Shown: positions 46,775 to 59,852 of the stretch, one piece after another | Layout of the letters: each line of letters begins with the position of its first letter | Numbering within the stretch: position 1 is the stretch's first letter | Origin: Siderastrea radians | Lineage: Eukaryota > Cnidaria > Anthozoa > Scleractinia > Rhizangiidae | Reading direction: 5' to 3' | NCBI GenBank assembly: GCA_964017195.1 | Contig: OZ024890.1 | Span: 50,087,593 to 50,151,592 of the forward strand | DNA: 64,000 bases | The notes under the pieces: model-generated | The model's input: only the letters and a program-made list of their open reading frames with translations | What the model was told of the DNA's origin: nothing | Databases searched by the model: none | Position numbers and translations under genes: made by a program

Positions 46775-49700
46775 AGAAGGAAAAAAACAGCCCAAGCGGT
46801 TTGCATTAGATGACAGTTAATCGACATTAACACGTAAAGCAAATGGATGGTTTGCTGATCAAATATTTATGGCTAAAAAGCCAGAGATTTAGGTGAATTT
46901 TTCTTCTAAAACGTTTAACTTTAGAGAAATCAGTGAAAAGTAGTCCAAAACTTGATAGAGATATGCTAGTATTCTATAGCTTGTAAAGCTTCTCATTGTA
47001 AAAAGAACAAAATGAATTTAACATTCGATTTCCAAGAAATAATGAATTTGGTTTTAGTTACCACAACGGACAAGCTAAATGCCACATTACTGGAAATCAC
47101 ATTTGCTTGCAAAGGCCTTGTATTTTTGTGGGTAATTTCTTCCTAGCGAAACAAGTATCGCTTGTTTGGTGTAAAAAGAACTCAGTTCCACGAATAATGT
47201 AAACGAAAAAATTTTGAAATAAGAATGAACATTTTGTGAACCGAGACACAGCGCTAAAACCAGTCTTACTGCACTACTAGCTGAGGGCTGTGGCTCCTCA
47301 TGTAAAAAACGCACCAAACCGGCACGACTCAAATTAATCGAATAAACCAGAATGTGCTTTATACTTTGCTGGCAAAGGTATTAGTTTCTTTTATTCTTTT
47401 TGCCTTGTAGGTATTTGTTTTCTACTTCGCAGGCAGGTGAAAAGGACATGTGAAATATGTAAGAAACGCCTTCTTGAGGCAGCAAGATGACTTATAACTT
47501 ATTAACAAGTGTCGAGTCGACTCATTAACATAACTGAGCGACCGCAATAATAAACCTATAAGCAACCAGAAAGAAAATCCGACAAAAAATTCAGGAACTT
47601 TAGCTTTTATTCAGAATTATGCACCAATTGAGTGAGTACATTCATTGTGAGGAAGATTTTTTTCTACGCGTTTATTTCTCGGAAGCGATTAAGGTTCACA
47701 ATAAAGGGAAGATTGAACTTTTGTTTTGTTAAACTTTCTCCACTTAGTACCAAAACAAAACTAAAACATTCTTAAATTTTGGACAAGGAAAATTCCCAAC
47801 ACTGATTTCATATTTAGACACATAGTCAGCATCTGATCATGTAACCGGAAAAAGTGTGGACTGAGTTTGCCAATACGTTCGGCATAAAAACGGCCTTAAC
47901 TGGCCTTTTCCGCTGACTTTTCTCTACGTTATCCTTAGCATATCATTTACACGTTATTCATTACTTAACAAAACCACCTGAATCCAATTTAACGTGGATT
48001 TTGGCTCAACACTAAGCAGAATTAATATCAGTACTAGTGAATGAAATAAAAGGCATCATTGTATCGTTGAACGTGATCTCAAAAACCGTTTTCTTCTTTC
48101 CTTTTGTACGTAAGTACACTGTTTTCTGTTTTCGTATGCAAACAGCGCTCAAAACAACACAGGTTGTTTGTACAGTATTGTTAAAGCAATCACAAAGGAT
48201 TTAATTATCAACAATACCAGCGCTCCAACAGACCTGAGATTTAGCGCTAAGTGGTGAACTCATCATCAGTAATTAACACGCGTGGCTTTTCAAAAGAAAT
48301 CTTAATTGATGGAAACAGGTGTAACTCGCACAGGCCGCTTGCTGATTTTTTCAAGCTTGCAAGACAAAGCAACAAGACAATAAGCAGGCTGCTTGTTAAT
48401 CAAGCGCTTAGAAAATATCGAGAATAAAACCTCCAACCGACATAAGAGAAAATGTACTATCAGAGGATAATAGAATTATTCTAACTGAAGCTGGCTGGGA
48501 ACTGCTGTTCCAAACAGAAAACAAACGGAAAGTGGAGAAAAAAAATATTTTAATAGCGAAGCAAATTTTTTCTTTTTCCTGCAAACCAAGGTCAAAGAAT
48601 TTTTTTTTAATTAATCGGTCGAAATCACATTAGAAACAGTCTGACACAAGTCTGGTTGCAAATATTTATTAAAATGTAAAATGAGCTAAGTGTGCCATGC
48701 AATTTTGGTGGCTTAAAAAGCATTCACCAAAAGAACGTTGAATCTTTCTAACACAAAACAAAATAAAAAGTAGCATTTGAGTTAAACTCTATCGCATGAT
48801 TATAACCTCGAACTTTCGGCTTATTGCCTGCTGAGCGGCAAAGGATTATACTACTATTTACAGTACATGGCTAATTCGTAAAGCCGTATTTCCAGCAGTG
48901 AGCACTTCAATGAAAAAATTAGTATCATACGAGGCTAAAAGCGGGCGGTCCCGACAAGTACTCTTAAAACACGAAGCATTTACAATTAATCGATATAGTT
49001 GCAGAGACTAATAAACATATAATGGAGTGCTATTCTTGACTTATCGATATGAGTAACTTAGTTGGAAAACTCGGGGAAAAAAAACAACAACCTTTTGTGT
49101 CATTTATTCGTAGGAGTGTGAATTTAAATATAAATTCAAAATAAACGAAGTAGTGGATGAAACGAGTATATTTCAATTACAACGATGTCCTGCGCTGATA
49201 AAGTCTCTTGCGACGAAAATTGACCATGTTGACTCCTGGACAGAATACATATCTTCAAAATTAATTCATGTCTTAGTTTAACGTTAAAAAAATTATAGGT
49301 AAAGAAACTTACAATGAAAAATCAATCTTGCCTTGATTGGAAAATTCAAAGCCATAATTAAAGTCTATTGACCTTGAAAGGTTGACAAATTGAACATGAC
49401 TGGACTTTTTATATAAAAGGTATAAAACTAAAACTGCTTTTCAGTTAAACTATAAAACGTCATTTATGTCAGATAAAATTTTACAAAATTGAAGACATTA
49501 ATTTTGACTTTTAATGATTTGTTTTAGAACATGCGAGTACTAAGCAATGAAGCTATTAGACATTTTTTGTCTCTTGGAGTCTCAGGAGACCATCAGACTT
49601 GACGGCGGTTTTCGAATTAAAAGTGAATATAGATTAGTCTGCAGTAAATTTGAAATCAATCAAAAGATCAAGATAAAGATTGACTTGACTTGACTATTTA

Positions 49701-51039
49701 CCTTTTATGTTTGGTAGAACCAAAGTTGGTGATCTTAATTAAACATGCTTAATTCAAATGCTTTTAGATTCAAATATTACAAGTTATCGCTTGAATTCAC
49801 GATAAGTGCTCTACTTTTGTCAGGTTCAATCCACAAATCAAAATTTTATAACAATTTTAAAGCTTTGGTCGCTTTGTGTATAAAGTCATCCATATTATAG
49901 GGAGAAAACATTGATTTAAAATTTGACCGGAAACATTGATTAAATTGAGCGCCACTCTACACTAGCGCCACATCACGCACTCGTCACGTTTCCACGCGGC
50001 AAGCGGTTTTCGCGCTTGCTCGCGTGTTCTTTTAATTCTCACTGAGCGTAAAAAGAGAGTGAAGTTCTAATCTAAGTGAGCGTAAATCAAAATTAAAAGT
50101 AAGAAAGACACATCGTCTGAGCCTGTGGATGAAATCCTATGGTGAGGCTATTCAAGTGAAACCTCTTCAGCAGTGCTTTCACATGGTACTATTTATGTTT
50201 TCAGTATGTTACAAAACAAAAATTTGGGATTCGTCTTGACTTTTGATTTAAGGCTCTCTTGGGAGTAAAAAGCTTAACGATGGGCTGATATCGATACGAA
50301 TATCTCGATACCAATTCCTCGATATTGATATTTGAGTATGCCTAAAAATATCGATGCTAACGAGCAGCATCGAGCAGTATATTCCAAGTTGTGTTCGCGG
50401 AAATTTTTGTTTCTATTAAGAAAAATCCTTACAAGCATAAGTACTTGATTGTGTTTTTTGAGTCTTTGTTTATGCATCTTCGATTCACCTTCAAACGTTA
50501 ACTTTTTAAACTCTTTTGAGCCTGAACTTTGCCTTGAGTAAATACGAATATAAATCGTATGTGTGAGGTAATAATACCGATACTAATGTATCGGAAAAGT
50601 GCCAAATATCGGTAAATATCGCTTTGGTATTAGGTTGATTTAAAAAACGGCCTTATCGATCTCCCACTAAATGTCCACTTGGAAAACGTTCCCTTTTTTA
50701 TTTTTCTTCGGTTTTTTTTCCCTGACAGTTTCGATCCTTAAGACTTGGAAACCTTTTTGTATTCAATAATGTAATCGTTACCACGTGCACTTCTACGCGT
50801 TGTTAAAATTTTGATTTTTCATTTTGCCGAAAACCTTGGATTTGCCACACAAAATCAACCATCAGTTCCTTGCCTCAAGAACTCGGTTCTAATGAAAAAT
50901 TGAAACCTCGCTTTAAACAAATCTTCAAAGGGCCGTCTGTTGCATCATACAATTAAGCGGGGAAAATCTCTTAAAGATATACTCGTTAAGGCAAAACTTT
51001 AGGAAAGGCTATGTGATTGGTTCTCTGCGCGCCAATATT

Positions 51040-51460
51040 TGATATGTAATTGGAGAGTGATCACGTGGGCGTCTAACTGCAACTGTCCAAATTGAACTTA
51101 TTGTAATTGGATAGCTGTAATCGGACAAATACGCTGTGCGCGCGTCAATCAGGTGCACTGAAATGAGTTCTTTTTATAGCTGTTTGCCGCCTGTTTCTCC
51201 ACTGTTTACAAAACTGAAAAAATATTTCCCCGATGTTTTCAGTAAAAAGAAGGGCACGTAGATTTTCTAATCTCACATTTGTTAATGATACGATTAATTG
51301 GTAACTAGACCTCGTGTCGTAAATTCAGGGGTAATCGTGCTCACGGGGTAATCGGGGGTAATCGTCAGGGGTAATCGTCCTCACGCTATGCGCTCAGCCG
51401 ATTTAAAATTACTCACCCAATTACACCCTGAACACCCTGAATTGTACTCCACTCAGTCCA
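51040..51460. repeat. Diverged copy of the 31 kb hairpin repeat family
   Basis: It shares TAATTGGA(C/T)AG, ATACGATTAATTGGTAAC and CTCGTGTCGT blocks in the same order as 30,870-31,090. It then contains three or four GGGGTAATCG copies in place of the clean hairpin. Confidence 0.55.
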
Positions 51461-52201
51461 AATACATTGCTTATTTCATCCTTATCACTCGGTCCACGCT
51501 TATTCGTTTTCGTTTGAGAACGCATGCGTTTTATGCGTTTTCTCCTCTATTGTCCATAACAACACGATTAAAGGGCATCAGCGTTTTTAAATCTCCGCTT
51601 TCTCCCATCCTCACACACAAATGAGTTTCAACGACACAGTCACTGTCCACACTAAAAAGATAACTGTCACCTGTCCACACTCAGAAAATGCATTTTAATT
51701 TCAAAACATTTCGTCGATCGTTCTAGTATGGACGATGGAAGAAAAAGAATCAAAAGTATGCGTTTTCCCAAAAATAGCAATTTCTTCCGCGAGAAATAAG
51801 TGCGATCGCAAGGTATCGATAGGGTACCTCATTTAACCATTGAATAGTAAGGACTAACGCTCACTTGTTAGTGCCGACGTGACGGTGTTCGGAAATATGA
51901 CAAGAACACAAGCCCAAGGTACGAATAATGGACACGCAACAAATTAAGTAATGCGAGCAACTACTTCAGCACAAAAATTTATTTACAGAAACTGAAGAGT
52001 AATAAAGAATTACAAAATGGCGATGCAATTACTACTTAAGCTTAAGATTAAATTACATAATTGGCAACAGAATAGCAACATCTCTAAATCAGTTCGTTCA
52101 GTAAGCTTACTGGTTCCCTTATTCATGACTGACGCTTGAATTGAACGTGACATGCTTGAGCTTGAGCTTGAGGTTGGCTTGAGGTTGAACTTTATCAGAT
52201 G

Positions 52202-52235
<34 letters not shown>

Positions 52236-52291
52236 CTTCTTCTTCTTCTTCTTCTTCTTCTTCTTCTTCTTCTTCTTCTTCTTCTTCTTCC
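52202..52291. repeat. (ATC)n then (TTC)n compound microsatellite
   Basis: ATC repeats (52202-52233) pass directly into TTC repeats (52235-52291). The minus strand reads GAA/GAT, a purine-rich tract. Confidence 0.95.
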
Positions 52292-53009
52292 TTCTTTCGT
52301 TGTATCACATCACTTTATCACTTAACGTTCCATAACTAGCAGCCTACGGCTCTCGACAGCAACCGAGCAAAAGGACTGACTCTCTTACTAACAGCGAAGA
52401 TTTATACTTGTAAAGCGCGTTACTGGAACTTTCTTTTGTAGTCGTTCAGTGTGAAATTTATTTGCTGTTTCATAGGAACACGACTTTTTAAAGAAAGTTT
52501 CTCTTGCGTCTAAACTTTCTTTTCTTGAAGAGGGTGAGTGTTATGGAAATCGGATTAATTTTGGTAAAAGGAGAAGAAAAAATGTAGGCTTCTAGAAACT
52601 TCTAGACAACTATGTAATGTACTTAAAATAGCACAACATTTTTTTTGTACACTTTTTAAAACGGTGTTTGTAATGCTTACTTTCTAACGTCCAGGATTCT
52701 TTGCCGCCCCAATGCTCTCTGTTCTCATCATTACACGTTCAGATCATGTATGCAGTTTTTCTAGGTGATCTGGGCTCGCCAACACTCGATGTGCACCGAC
52801 GTTCTTTACGTTTTATTTGCTTATTTACTCATTGATTTATCTATCTACCCTTTTGTCTATTCATTTACTTATTTGTTTATCTCTTTATTTTTTAATTTTT
52901 TGTTTTCCAGCGGCCTTAGTATTTCAGGACTGTAGAGTAGAGCCTTTAAAGAAGGCTCGGTCGCAAGACACATGCAAATTGCACATGCGGGGTCACCATC
53001 GGAATGTGT

Positions 53010-56000
53010 TCACCTGTCGCTGTTGTCCCCGTTTTCACCTCTCTCTTCTCGCTCACTGCAGTCTTTGAGATGACTTTCCGGTAATTTATGGTCATGGTCA
53101 GCATACTGATACTTCATTGCTAGCAGCAGAAATACAACCACATTCACCATCATCAGCCCAGCCAAGAGAAACATGTAGCATTCCAGCGAACCTTTGTTGA
53201 AGTTATCAGGATACCACTGGCCATCTGACGCCTGTTTCACAATGGACACTAACGCGGATGCTACGTAAAATCCAAAACCAGTCATTGCCAAGTTCAAACC
53301 CATCACAACGCTGCGCAACTCTGCAGGGGACTGGGTATAGGCAAATTCAAGTGCTAAAAAGACAAAGAAGCAAGCCAACAAACCATAATTACACTCACAC
53401 GCATAAGGTAGCCTGTAAACACGTTGTTTAGCGAATAGAAATCCCTTCAGGTGGTTGGCATGTCAAAGAATAATGCCCAGTGGCTGATGATCTTATCTCT
53501 TTTGGGAGGGTACCCGGAGGTACTCCCGGCTGTAGTGGGTTGTATGAGGAGGCTCCGCCCTAAAGTGGACTCTTTTTGGTGCTTGCAGTATACTCAGTAA
53601 AGGGTAGGAAATTTTAAAGTTTGAGTATGCCGAAGGGTCACCGAAATACACCTTAAACTGGCAGAGTACAGCAGTGTAAGTAATAAAAATATTTCCAAGA
53701 TTTTGGAAAAAATCGTAACGCGAAAATTTATGAAAGTCTTGAAACCTTCGAGCGTCTGTAAACCAGCTATGATCTTTTGTTTTTGACTCATTCCGAGGTA
53801 TATTAAAGGAGTACCATTTCGATAACTATTAGTATATTAAAGGGCAAGGATTAAAACCTTGGAGCGGAACCTCTCGGTACGAAACTTTAACGAGTACACA
53901 CCTCCCCCTCCAACACAAGGATAATGTAATCAAATGTAAATGTAATCAAATGTTAATGTTGGCTGGTGACACAGGGTTATCTCCATTTGAAGGTTAGGTT
54001 TATCGATCAGTTGTACTAGTCGTAAGTTGCAAAAATACCTGTCACTGTTGCCAAAGGCTCACTTGTCCCAGACAGAACATACTGCGGAATTTGATAGAAC
54101 ACACTCATGGTAGATGCGTTTACAGATTTACTGAACACGTTTTGCGTGATCGTCCCATGGGTCTTGATAATGTGTTTTCTTTCAATTTCGATGATTCCCG
54201 CCATAACGGCTGAGCCAGCGGCAAAGAGAAAACCAGCACCTATTCTGCGCAGTGGGGTAACGTTAAAGCCTAGGCGTCGTAGGCCAGGGTACACAACTCG
54301 GTCCAAAAAAGGAATAATAACCATCATCAGGATGATACAAACACAGGTCAACGACGACGCTGGCAAGGAATGTTTATCAGTCACTTTTAAATTCATGTAC
54401 GAACCTTGAAAAACGTAGGTGGTGAGAACCTAAAAAATCAACAAAAACGGAAACCTCAGTGCGAGACCTCATGATTAAACTACACTACATTTAAATCTTA
54501 AATCAAGAACTTTGAGTTTAGAATTGTGATGCAGATAAGAAATTAAACAAGTGATCATATCCGCTAAAATTAAATTGAAGTAGCCCTGATCAAATATGGA
54601 CAGCTTCTCTGAAAACCAAACGCGACAAACATCTGAACAACTGTTGCCTTGCAGCGAAAAAAGCAAATTGTAAATTCAAAACAACCGTAATGTTTGTTTG
54701 TTTGATTGAGATTGATTCGCAGCACACAACAGTTGGAAAACCAGCGGCCATATCATTTTCCCCCCAAAATATCTTTTTTTTTCCCAAAGGTATACCAGAA
54801 GGCTTTGCGACACAGGTCACCTTCGTGAAATATGTGAAATATGTCATATAAAACTACATGAAAAGTCCTCTAGCCTGCCATCTTGAATGCCGAAAAGAAC
54901 CCTGAGTACGAGGTTGAAATGTTTTGGCGGATTATAATTCCAGGTGAATTTTTCAGAATTTTTTTTTAATATACCGCTAGACCGCCAGTGCTAGGATTAG
55001 CTATGCTAAATTAAGCACTGATTAAAATAAACAGAAATTCATGTATGAAATTAGTATGTGTAATCAAATGGTGACGAGTGAAATTAGGAAATAATTTCAC
55101 GCGCGTTTTGTCAAAATTCTAATACGCAAGTAAAATTATTTCCTAATTTCACGAGTATACCATTTGATTACCTATTAATATCATGGGTGACAAATTACAC
55201 TCACAATCGTGGGATTTTGACCTGTTTATCGCATCGAGAACTCCTTGAGCATTGAAACGGTTTAACGGCTAAAGTTCACATCTTTCTGAGTGAAATAATG
55301 AAAAAATCTTGTGACAAGTTTTTACCACGCTTTGACGAATTCGTGGTTTTTGTAACCGACAGCAAAATACATCAGACTCTGAATTTTTACTTGAAAAGTA
55401 CCAAAGCAAATCGCTTAGCAAAGGTTATCCGCGTTTTATCCGGCAAATTCACTGAATCGTGCACTACGTTGCTCCATCGAGCAAGGCTCAGAAGGCTTCA
55501 CAAATACATTCAAAATACGCACAGCAAACTTGTTTTAACGAAAGTAAACTTCGGAAGCAAATTTGTATTTAAAAATTGACCTTTATTCCATTCGAAGAAG
55601 TGCCCAAATCCACTGAATTACTTCTCTGAGTTAGCGGTCAATCATCACTCGATCGCTGCAACTGGCTCGCCGTTCAAAAATTTTCGCTGTCACACTATCA
55701 AATATAATCTCTTCATTTTAACTCGCAGGTGATTTCTGAGAAGTTCAGTCAATTAAAAGTCAAAATTTACAGATTACCAATTGTGTCCTCAATGAATATT
55801 TCCAGAATTGCTGAAGTTCTGCACAAAACATCTTCATCATTGACCTCAACACCATCTTGGCGCTGAGCTATAGACCCGTTGCCATGGCAACCCGTTGCCA
55901 TGGAGGGGAGGGAAAGGTAAGCGGGGTGGAAAACGTGCAAGCATTCCTTGCCAAACCGTCGACTCCTTCAGCTAACTAAAACTGATAACAAGCTACTGCT

Positions 56001-58355
56001 TACCTGACCAAGTACTGTCCAGTAAAATATGAAAGTTACAAAAATTGGTATTAATCGAGCCACGGACTTAACTCCCTCTACCATTTTATCAGAATATTCT
56101 CCTCCATTGGTATTCTTTGCACCATCAAGCCAGTGGGATAAACCTGCGGATTTCTTGCAGCAAAATTTGTCCCTGAAGCCTCTACCAATGATATGAAGCG
56201 TGCCAGTCAAATAACTACCTTCTGGGGGCTGGACTATGCAATGCTTTTTCCCAATAAGGAGTAAAATGGTCGCTAACACCATTGATGCCATGGGTATCAG
56301 ATAACCATAGAAAAAGGACACTTCTTGCTGGACATAAACTACAAGGCTAAAAGCAAGCAATGCGCCAAAAAGAATAAACCAGAAAAACCAGTTAAAGAAT
56401 CTCTGCATCATTTCTGGTCCTTCGTCCTTTATTTGGTCTGCCCCCAATGGAGAAACATTTGGCTTGATACCTCCTGTTCCTATGGCAATGAGAATGAGTG
56501 ACAGAGCTAGAAATGCCTCTTTACTGGACATGCTCAGAGCGTAGGCATTCGGATAATTATAAGTGATGGCCGTGAGAAGAATGGTGCCGAGTACGTAGAG
56601 AAGTGAACTTCCATATATGGTATTGAACCGCCCGATCTTTGTGTCAGCTAACCAACCGCCAATTAAAGGGCTGAAGAAACTCGTTCCTAAAGAAACAGAA
56701 AATTGTATTGAGAAAGATAAGTACCTTTATTTACACCCAATTTTCTCCTTGGCTTCACTGATGGTCCCTTGGAAAATAAACCTCCTATTTCTCCCGGGGC
56801 ATTCAGTAAGGTCATTAAGTGCTTATTGACAAATACAGTGACTTTGGTTTTTCGATCTACAATTTCTCAATGCAATCAGTTCACGAAGACGGGGCCAATT
56901 GAAACTACATTATTGATCATGCATGGCATTGAATTCATCAAATTACTATTCGATATATTTTTCAATTTCAGTGTTTTGTTTGATTTGCTAGACTAGCACA
57001 GCCAGCGTTATCTTATTTTGGGGGGTTCTTATAATTATATCATAAATGGTTGAGGCGCTCATATACCTCTGGTATAGAAATTACTAAGCAGGTACTGTAC
57101 GATAGCTTCAGGTATATACATCCATGACGGTACACTATTTTATACAATTGGTCTAGGGAGTCTGTCAATAAAATACGGACGCACGAATGACGTAATGAGC
57201 CCTTCTTCAGTTCAACACTGGGAAGATTTTTAAAAAACATTTCTAATTTTGTGCGGGAAAACCGATATCGAAACAATGCATAAAACAAATAGATTCCATT
57301 TGGCTGTGCCTGTGTACACTCTGATGACGCGTAGAGGAGGCCAAAAAGGGGTATGAACATCAGTCACGCTACTCGCCTGCTGCTCGTAGTGTACTTAATA
57401 GAGTGAATTCGTATAATCCGGTTTTACATGCTAATGAGCTGTGATGATAAAGGAACGCTAGACGTGACAGCTGACAATTTTATTACGAATTACAACATGA
57501 ATTCAATTGTTTTTAATAAATCAGCAGCATTTGTAAATGAGTACAAAGTCGACCCAAGAAGTGTTAATTCAAGCATTTATAAGCCTGCACAAAACGAAAC
57601 AGAGCACTGGCATGTCGGGGCTGATCACTTGTAAAGTGCCCAAAGTGCTATGTTTCTTTTTATTTTATTTAAAGAAGAAACCAAAATACACTCTACTGTA
57701 AACAAGCAGGATCGAGAAATAAAAGTCATTAGTTTGGAACTGGAGTTTTGCGATTCACACATCTCTTTTTTTATTTTGTTTTTATATTATCAAAGCTCAT
57801 TAGAATATAACGTAGCTCATTAGCATAGAAAACCGCGTTATACAAATTCACTCTACTGTTCTCACCACATTTTGACGGTCATCTGTGCGTTATCAGAGAG
57901 TACTTACGCACAGCCAAGTAGACTCTCTTTGTTAAATAAACCTTACCGAAATGCCCGTTCTCGTGTTATACACCACATCTTAAAGATAAGTTCTCCTCTT
58001 CCATTAAATTTATACTTTTCAGAAGTTTCGATAAAAGCGAAATGGTTAACAAACAACAGCTAATTGGAATTGACGTCACGTCTTTTGCTGTACTCATAAC
58101 CTTACCTTGAAATACCAAAGCGATTGTGCTGGAAATCGGTGACGCAAGCTTGAGAACATTTTTACAATAAAACACCAGATTGGCTGACAATCCATAGAAC
58201 GTCAAACGCTCACAAAGCTCGACAAACAGAATGCAAAGAACCACGAGATATTTTGTTCTCCTCGACCTTTGTTCGGTGATGCTGTTTGGTTGTTGTCTCT
58301 TGTGGTCATCTTGGATAAGAGGACACCTTTCACCTGAATCACTTGTTGGAGCCAT
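53010..58355 (-). CDS. SLC15-family (POT/PTR2) proton-coupled oligopeptide transporter A, complete
   Basis: Exons in transcript order: 58355-58106, 56686-56004, 54429-54039, 53353-53010. They join in frame (phases 1, 0, 1) to 555 codons plus stop. The family imports di/tripeptides, and in SLC15A3/A4 also histidine, with protons across plasma or lysosomal membranes. TM1 carries ELCERLTFYG, the family's ExxER proton-site motif. Exon 2 has FSPLIGGWLADTKIGRF (PTR2 signature region), IGTGGIKPNVSPLGADQ and a second signature-like WFILFGAL, where the usual Asn is replaced. Later come YQIPQYVLSGTSEPLA and LEFAYTQSPAELRS. The N-terminus has a dileucine-like EERCPLIQ-type acidic cluster (GERCPLIQDD) that could sort it to endolysosomes, by inference. 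SLC15A4 (PHT1)-like is the best guess. A 457 bp MITE lies in intron 1. Confidence 0.92.
55059..55172. repeat. Inverted repeat in the second intron of SLC15 A
   Basis: GTAATCAAATGGT and GTGAAATTAGGAAATAATTT at the left pair with AAATTATTTCCTAATTTCAC and ACCATTTGATTAC at the right. The intron continues to 56,003 without an exon; an open frame at 55298-55579 (+) has no recognisable domain. Confidence 0.8.
57399..57855. mobile_element. MITE with 45-bp inverted ends in SLC15 A intron 1
   Basis: TAGAGTGAATTCGTATAA...ATGCTAATGAGCT at the left matches the reverse complement of AGCTCATTAGCAT...TTATACAAATTCACTCTA at the right. The 457 bp element has no transposase. The body has one short unidentified open frame. 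Confidence 0.8.
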
Positions 58356-58651
58356 TTATTTCTGTACAAATCAGACAAACCATGTTCAAACGGCGAGTCA
58401 AACATATTTTTTAACATATTTCTACTAAAAGTAAAACAAAAGTAAAATAACTAAAATTGTAAATGCTAAGATTATTGATTCTCTGCTATGTCTTTTTGTT
58501 CGGCTTAGGCGTTGCAACTTAATAACGATAACAACAACAACCCTGACAATTTATTTGCATTCCCATATATACATTATAGATGGTGTTGCATAAAAAAGTT
58601 GTCCACACGAGGTCACACAATTTACATCGGCGGCCCAAGAGCGTTATGTTA

Positions 58652-59852
58652 TGAGGGGTCATCGCCGCCAAAATCCTGTTTCAAATTCTGTTATGTAGAA
58701 CCTGTGCAATTTATAAATTCTTTGCTGAAAACACTAGAACAGAAATTGAACAAACGAAATAGAATTTAGGAAGACAGAACTGAAATTACACAAGAAAAAC
58801 CGAATTTAAAACATCGCAAACACAACATAACAGAAATTGGAGCGACAGAATAGAAATTGACGCTGTTCCAATTTCTGTTCTGTGGACCACGAACCGAGTG
58901 GAACCTGGGAATGACCCAGTTAAACATTATAATTTATGAATATTGATGCGATCGTTCCCCTCGCAAAGAAAATTTATTCCGCTTTGAAAATGGCTGCCGT
59001 TCGAGAGTGTGTGCAAAGTTATGTTATTGATATTCAAAGGCGTTTTCCAGTTTGTTTTTAACATCGAGAGCAGTTCCTTTACACGAAAAAACCACTCTCC
59101 GGCGTCCGAGCCCAGCATTTTGCAACGCAATTTTCTGCCCACATGTCGGCACATTTGCAGCTTGTGTGGACCCAAGACAGAAAAAGTTGTGAGTCCAGGT
59201 CTCTTTGACCTGAAAGGTCCGAGGTTTTTTCGCCGTTGGAGTTCTGGCAAAGGCAGAAGAGGAACAGGCGGCTGAATAAGGAGCGAAGAGTGATCTAAAA
59301 TTCTGCATCACTCTCTGCTGGGTGGCGTTGTCTCCCTGCTGTTGTTGGACTGTAGACGACGATGGACGGGCCTGTCTTTCGCTTGAAATGGAAGCAACTG
59401 TTTGGTCTGCATTTTCCGAAGCGCTTTTCTGTTCCTCGATGAGATCCTTAACTTCTTGAAGGAGAGAGATGCACCTCGCGGGCAGATCGTCGCCTTCTCC
59501 TCGAACGGCACCCATTTTCAAAGCGGAATAAATTTTCTTTGCGCGGGAACGATCGCATCAATATTCATAAATTATAATGTTCAACTGGATCGTTCCCAGG
59601 TTCCACTCGGTTCGTGGTCCACAGAACAGAAATTGGAACAGCGTCAATTTCTATTCTGTCGCTCCAATTTCTGTTATGTTGTGTTTGCAATGTTTTAAAT
59701 TCGATTTTTCTTGTGTAATTTCAGTTCTGTCTTCCTAAATTCTATTTCGTTTGTTCAATTTCTGTTCTAGTGTTTTCAGCAAAGAATTTATAAACTGCAT
59801 AGGTTCTACATAACAGAATTTGAAACAGGATTTTGGCGGCGATGACCCCTCA
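58652..59852. mobile_element. 1.2 kb transposon with 345-bp inverted repeats and TA flanks
   Basis: The ends are TGAGGGGTCATCGCCGCC and its reverse complement GGCGGCGATGACCCCTCA, each directly flanked by TA (58650-58651 and 59853-59854). The inverted repeats run inward about 345 bp (58652-59000; 59505-59852) with only a few differences. The 500 bp centre carries a minus-strand ORF (59521-59024). No transposase is encoded, so it is non-autonomous. It inserted about 300 bp upstream of the SLC15 A start codon. TA duplication suggests a Tc1/mariner-like or similar mobiliser, by inference. Confidence 0.85.
59024..59521 (-). CDS. ORF carried inside the inverted-repeat transposon, 165 aa
   Basis: The start lies at the inner edge of one inverted repeat (MKMGAVRGEGDDLP). 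The ORF contains a predicted helical stretch (CISLLQEVKDLIEEQK), a Q/S-rich middle, then RTFQVKETWTHNFFCLGSTQ and LQNAGLGRRRVVFSCKG, ending LENAFEYQ at a stop close to the other repeat. The last 65 residues recall the N-terminal region of cnidarian genes annotated G2/M-phase-specific E3 ligase-like, from memory and at family level only, and seem cut short. It may be a captured host exon. Confidence 0.55.
   Translation of the reverse strand: MKMGAVRGEGDDLPARCISLLQEVKDLIEEQKSASENADQTVASISSERQARPSSSTVQQQQGDNATQQRVMQNFRSLFAPYSAACSSSAFARTPTAKKPRTFQVKETWTHNFFCLGSTQAANVPTCGQKIALQNAGLGRRRVVFSCKGTALDVKNKLENAFEYQ

Larger units (their letters stand above)
46775..53009. other. 6.2 kb without a recognisable gene
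   Basis: Open frames here are short and show no domain. The interval holds AT-rich unique-looking sequence, ATATCGAT-rich sequence at about 50,280-50,640, a repeat related to the 31,070 element at about 51,040-51,460 (with GGGGTAATCG direct repeats at 51,329-51,390), and (ATC)n/(TTC)n tracts. It lies between the zinc-finger gene and the convergent SLC15 gene, so it could hold 3' UTRs or enhancers of either; no specific site was recognised. Confidence 0.6.

Noticed and set aside
55298..55579. 93-codon open frame in an SLC15 A intron
   Set aside because: It has no recognisable domain, is opposite in strand to the host gene, and follows directly on an inverted repeat. It is probably repeat-derived or chance.
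57428..57634. 68-codon open frame inside the intron 1 MITE
   Set aside because: It lies entirely inside the element with 45-bp inverted ends and has no similarity to a transposase or transporter.
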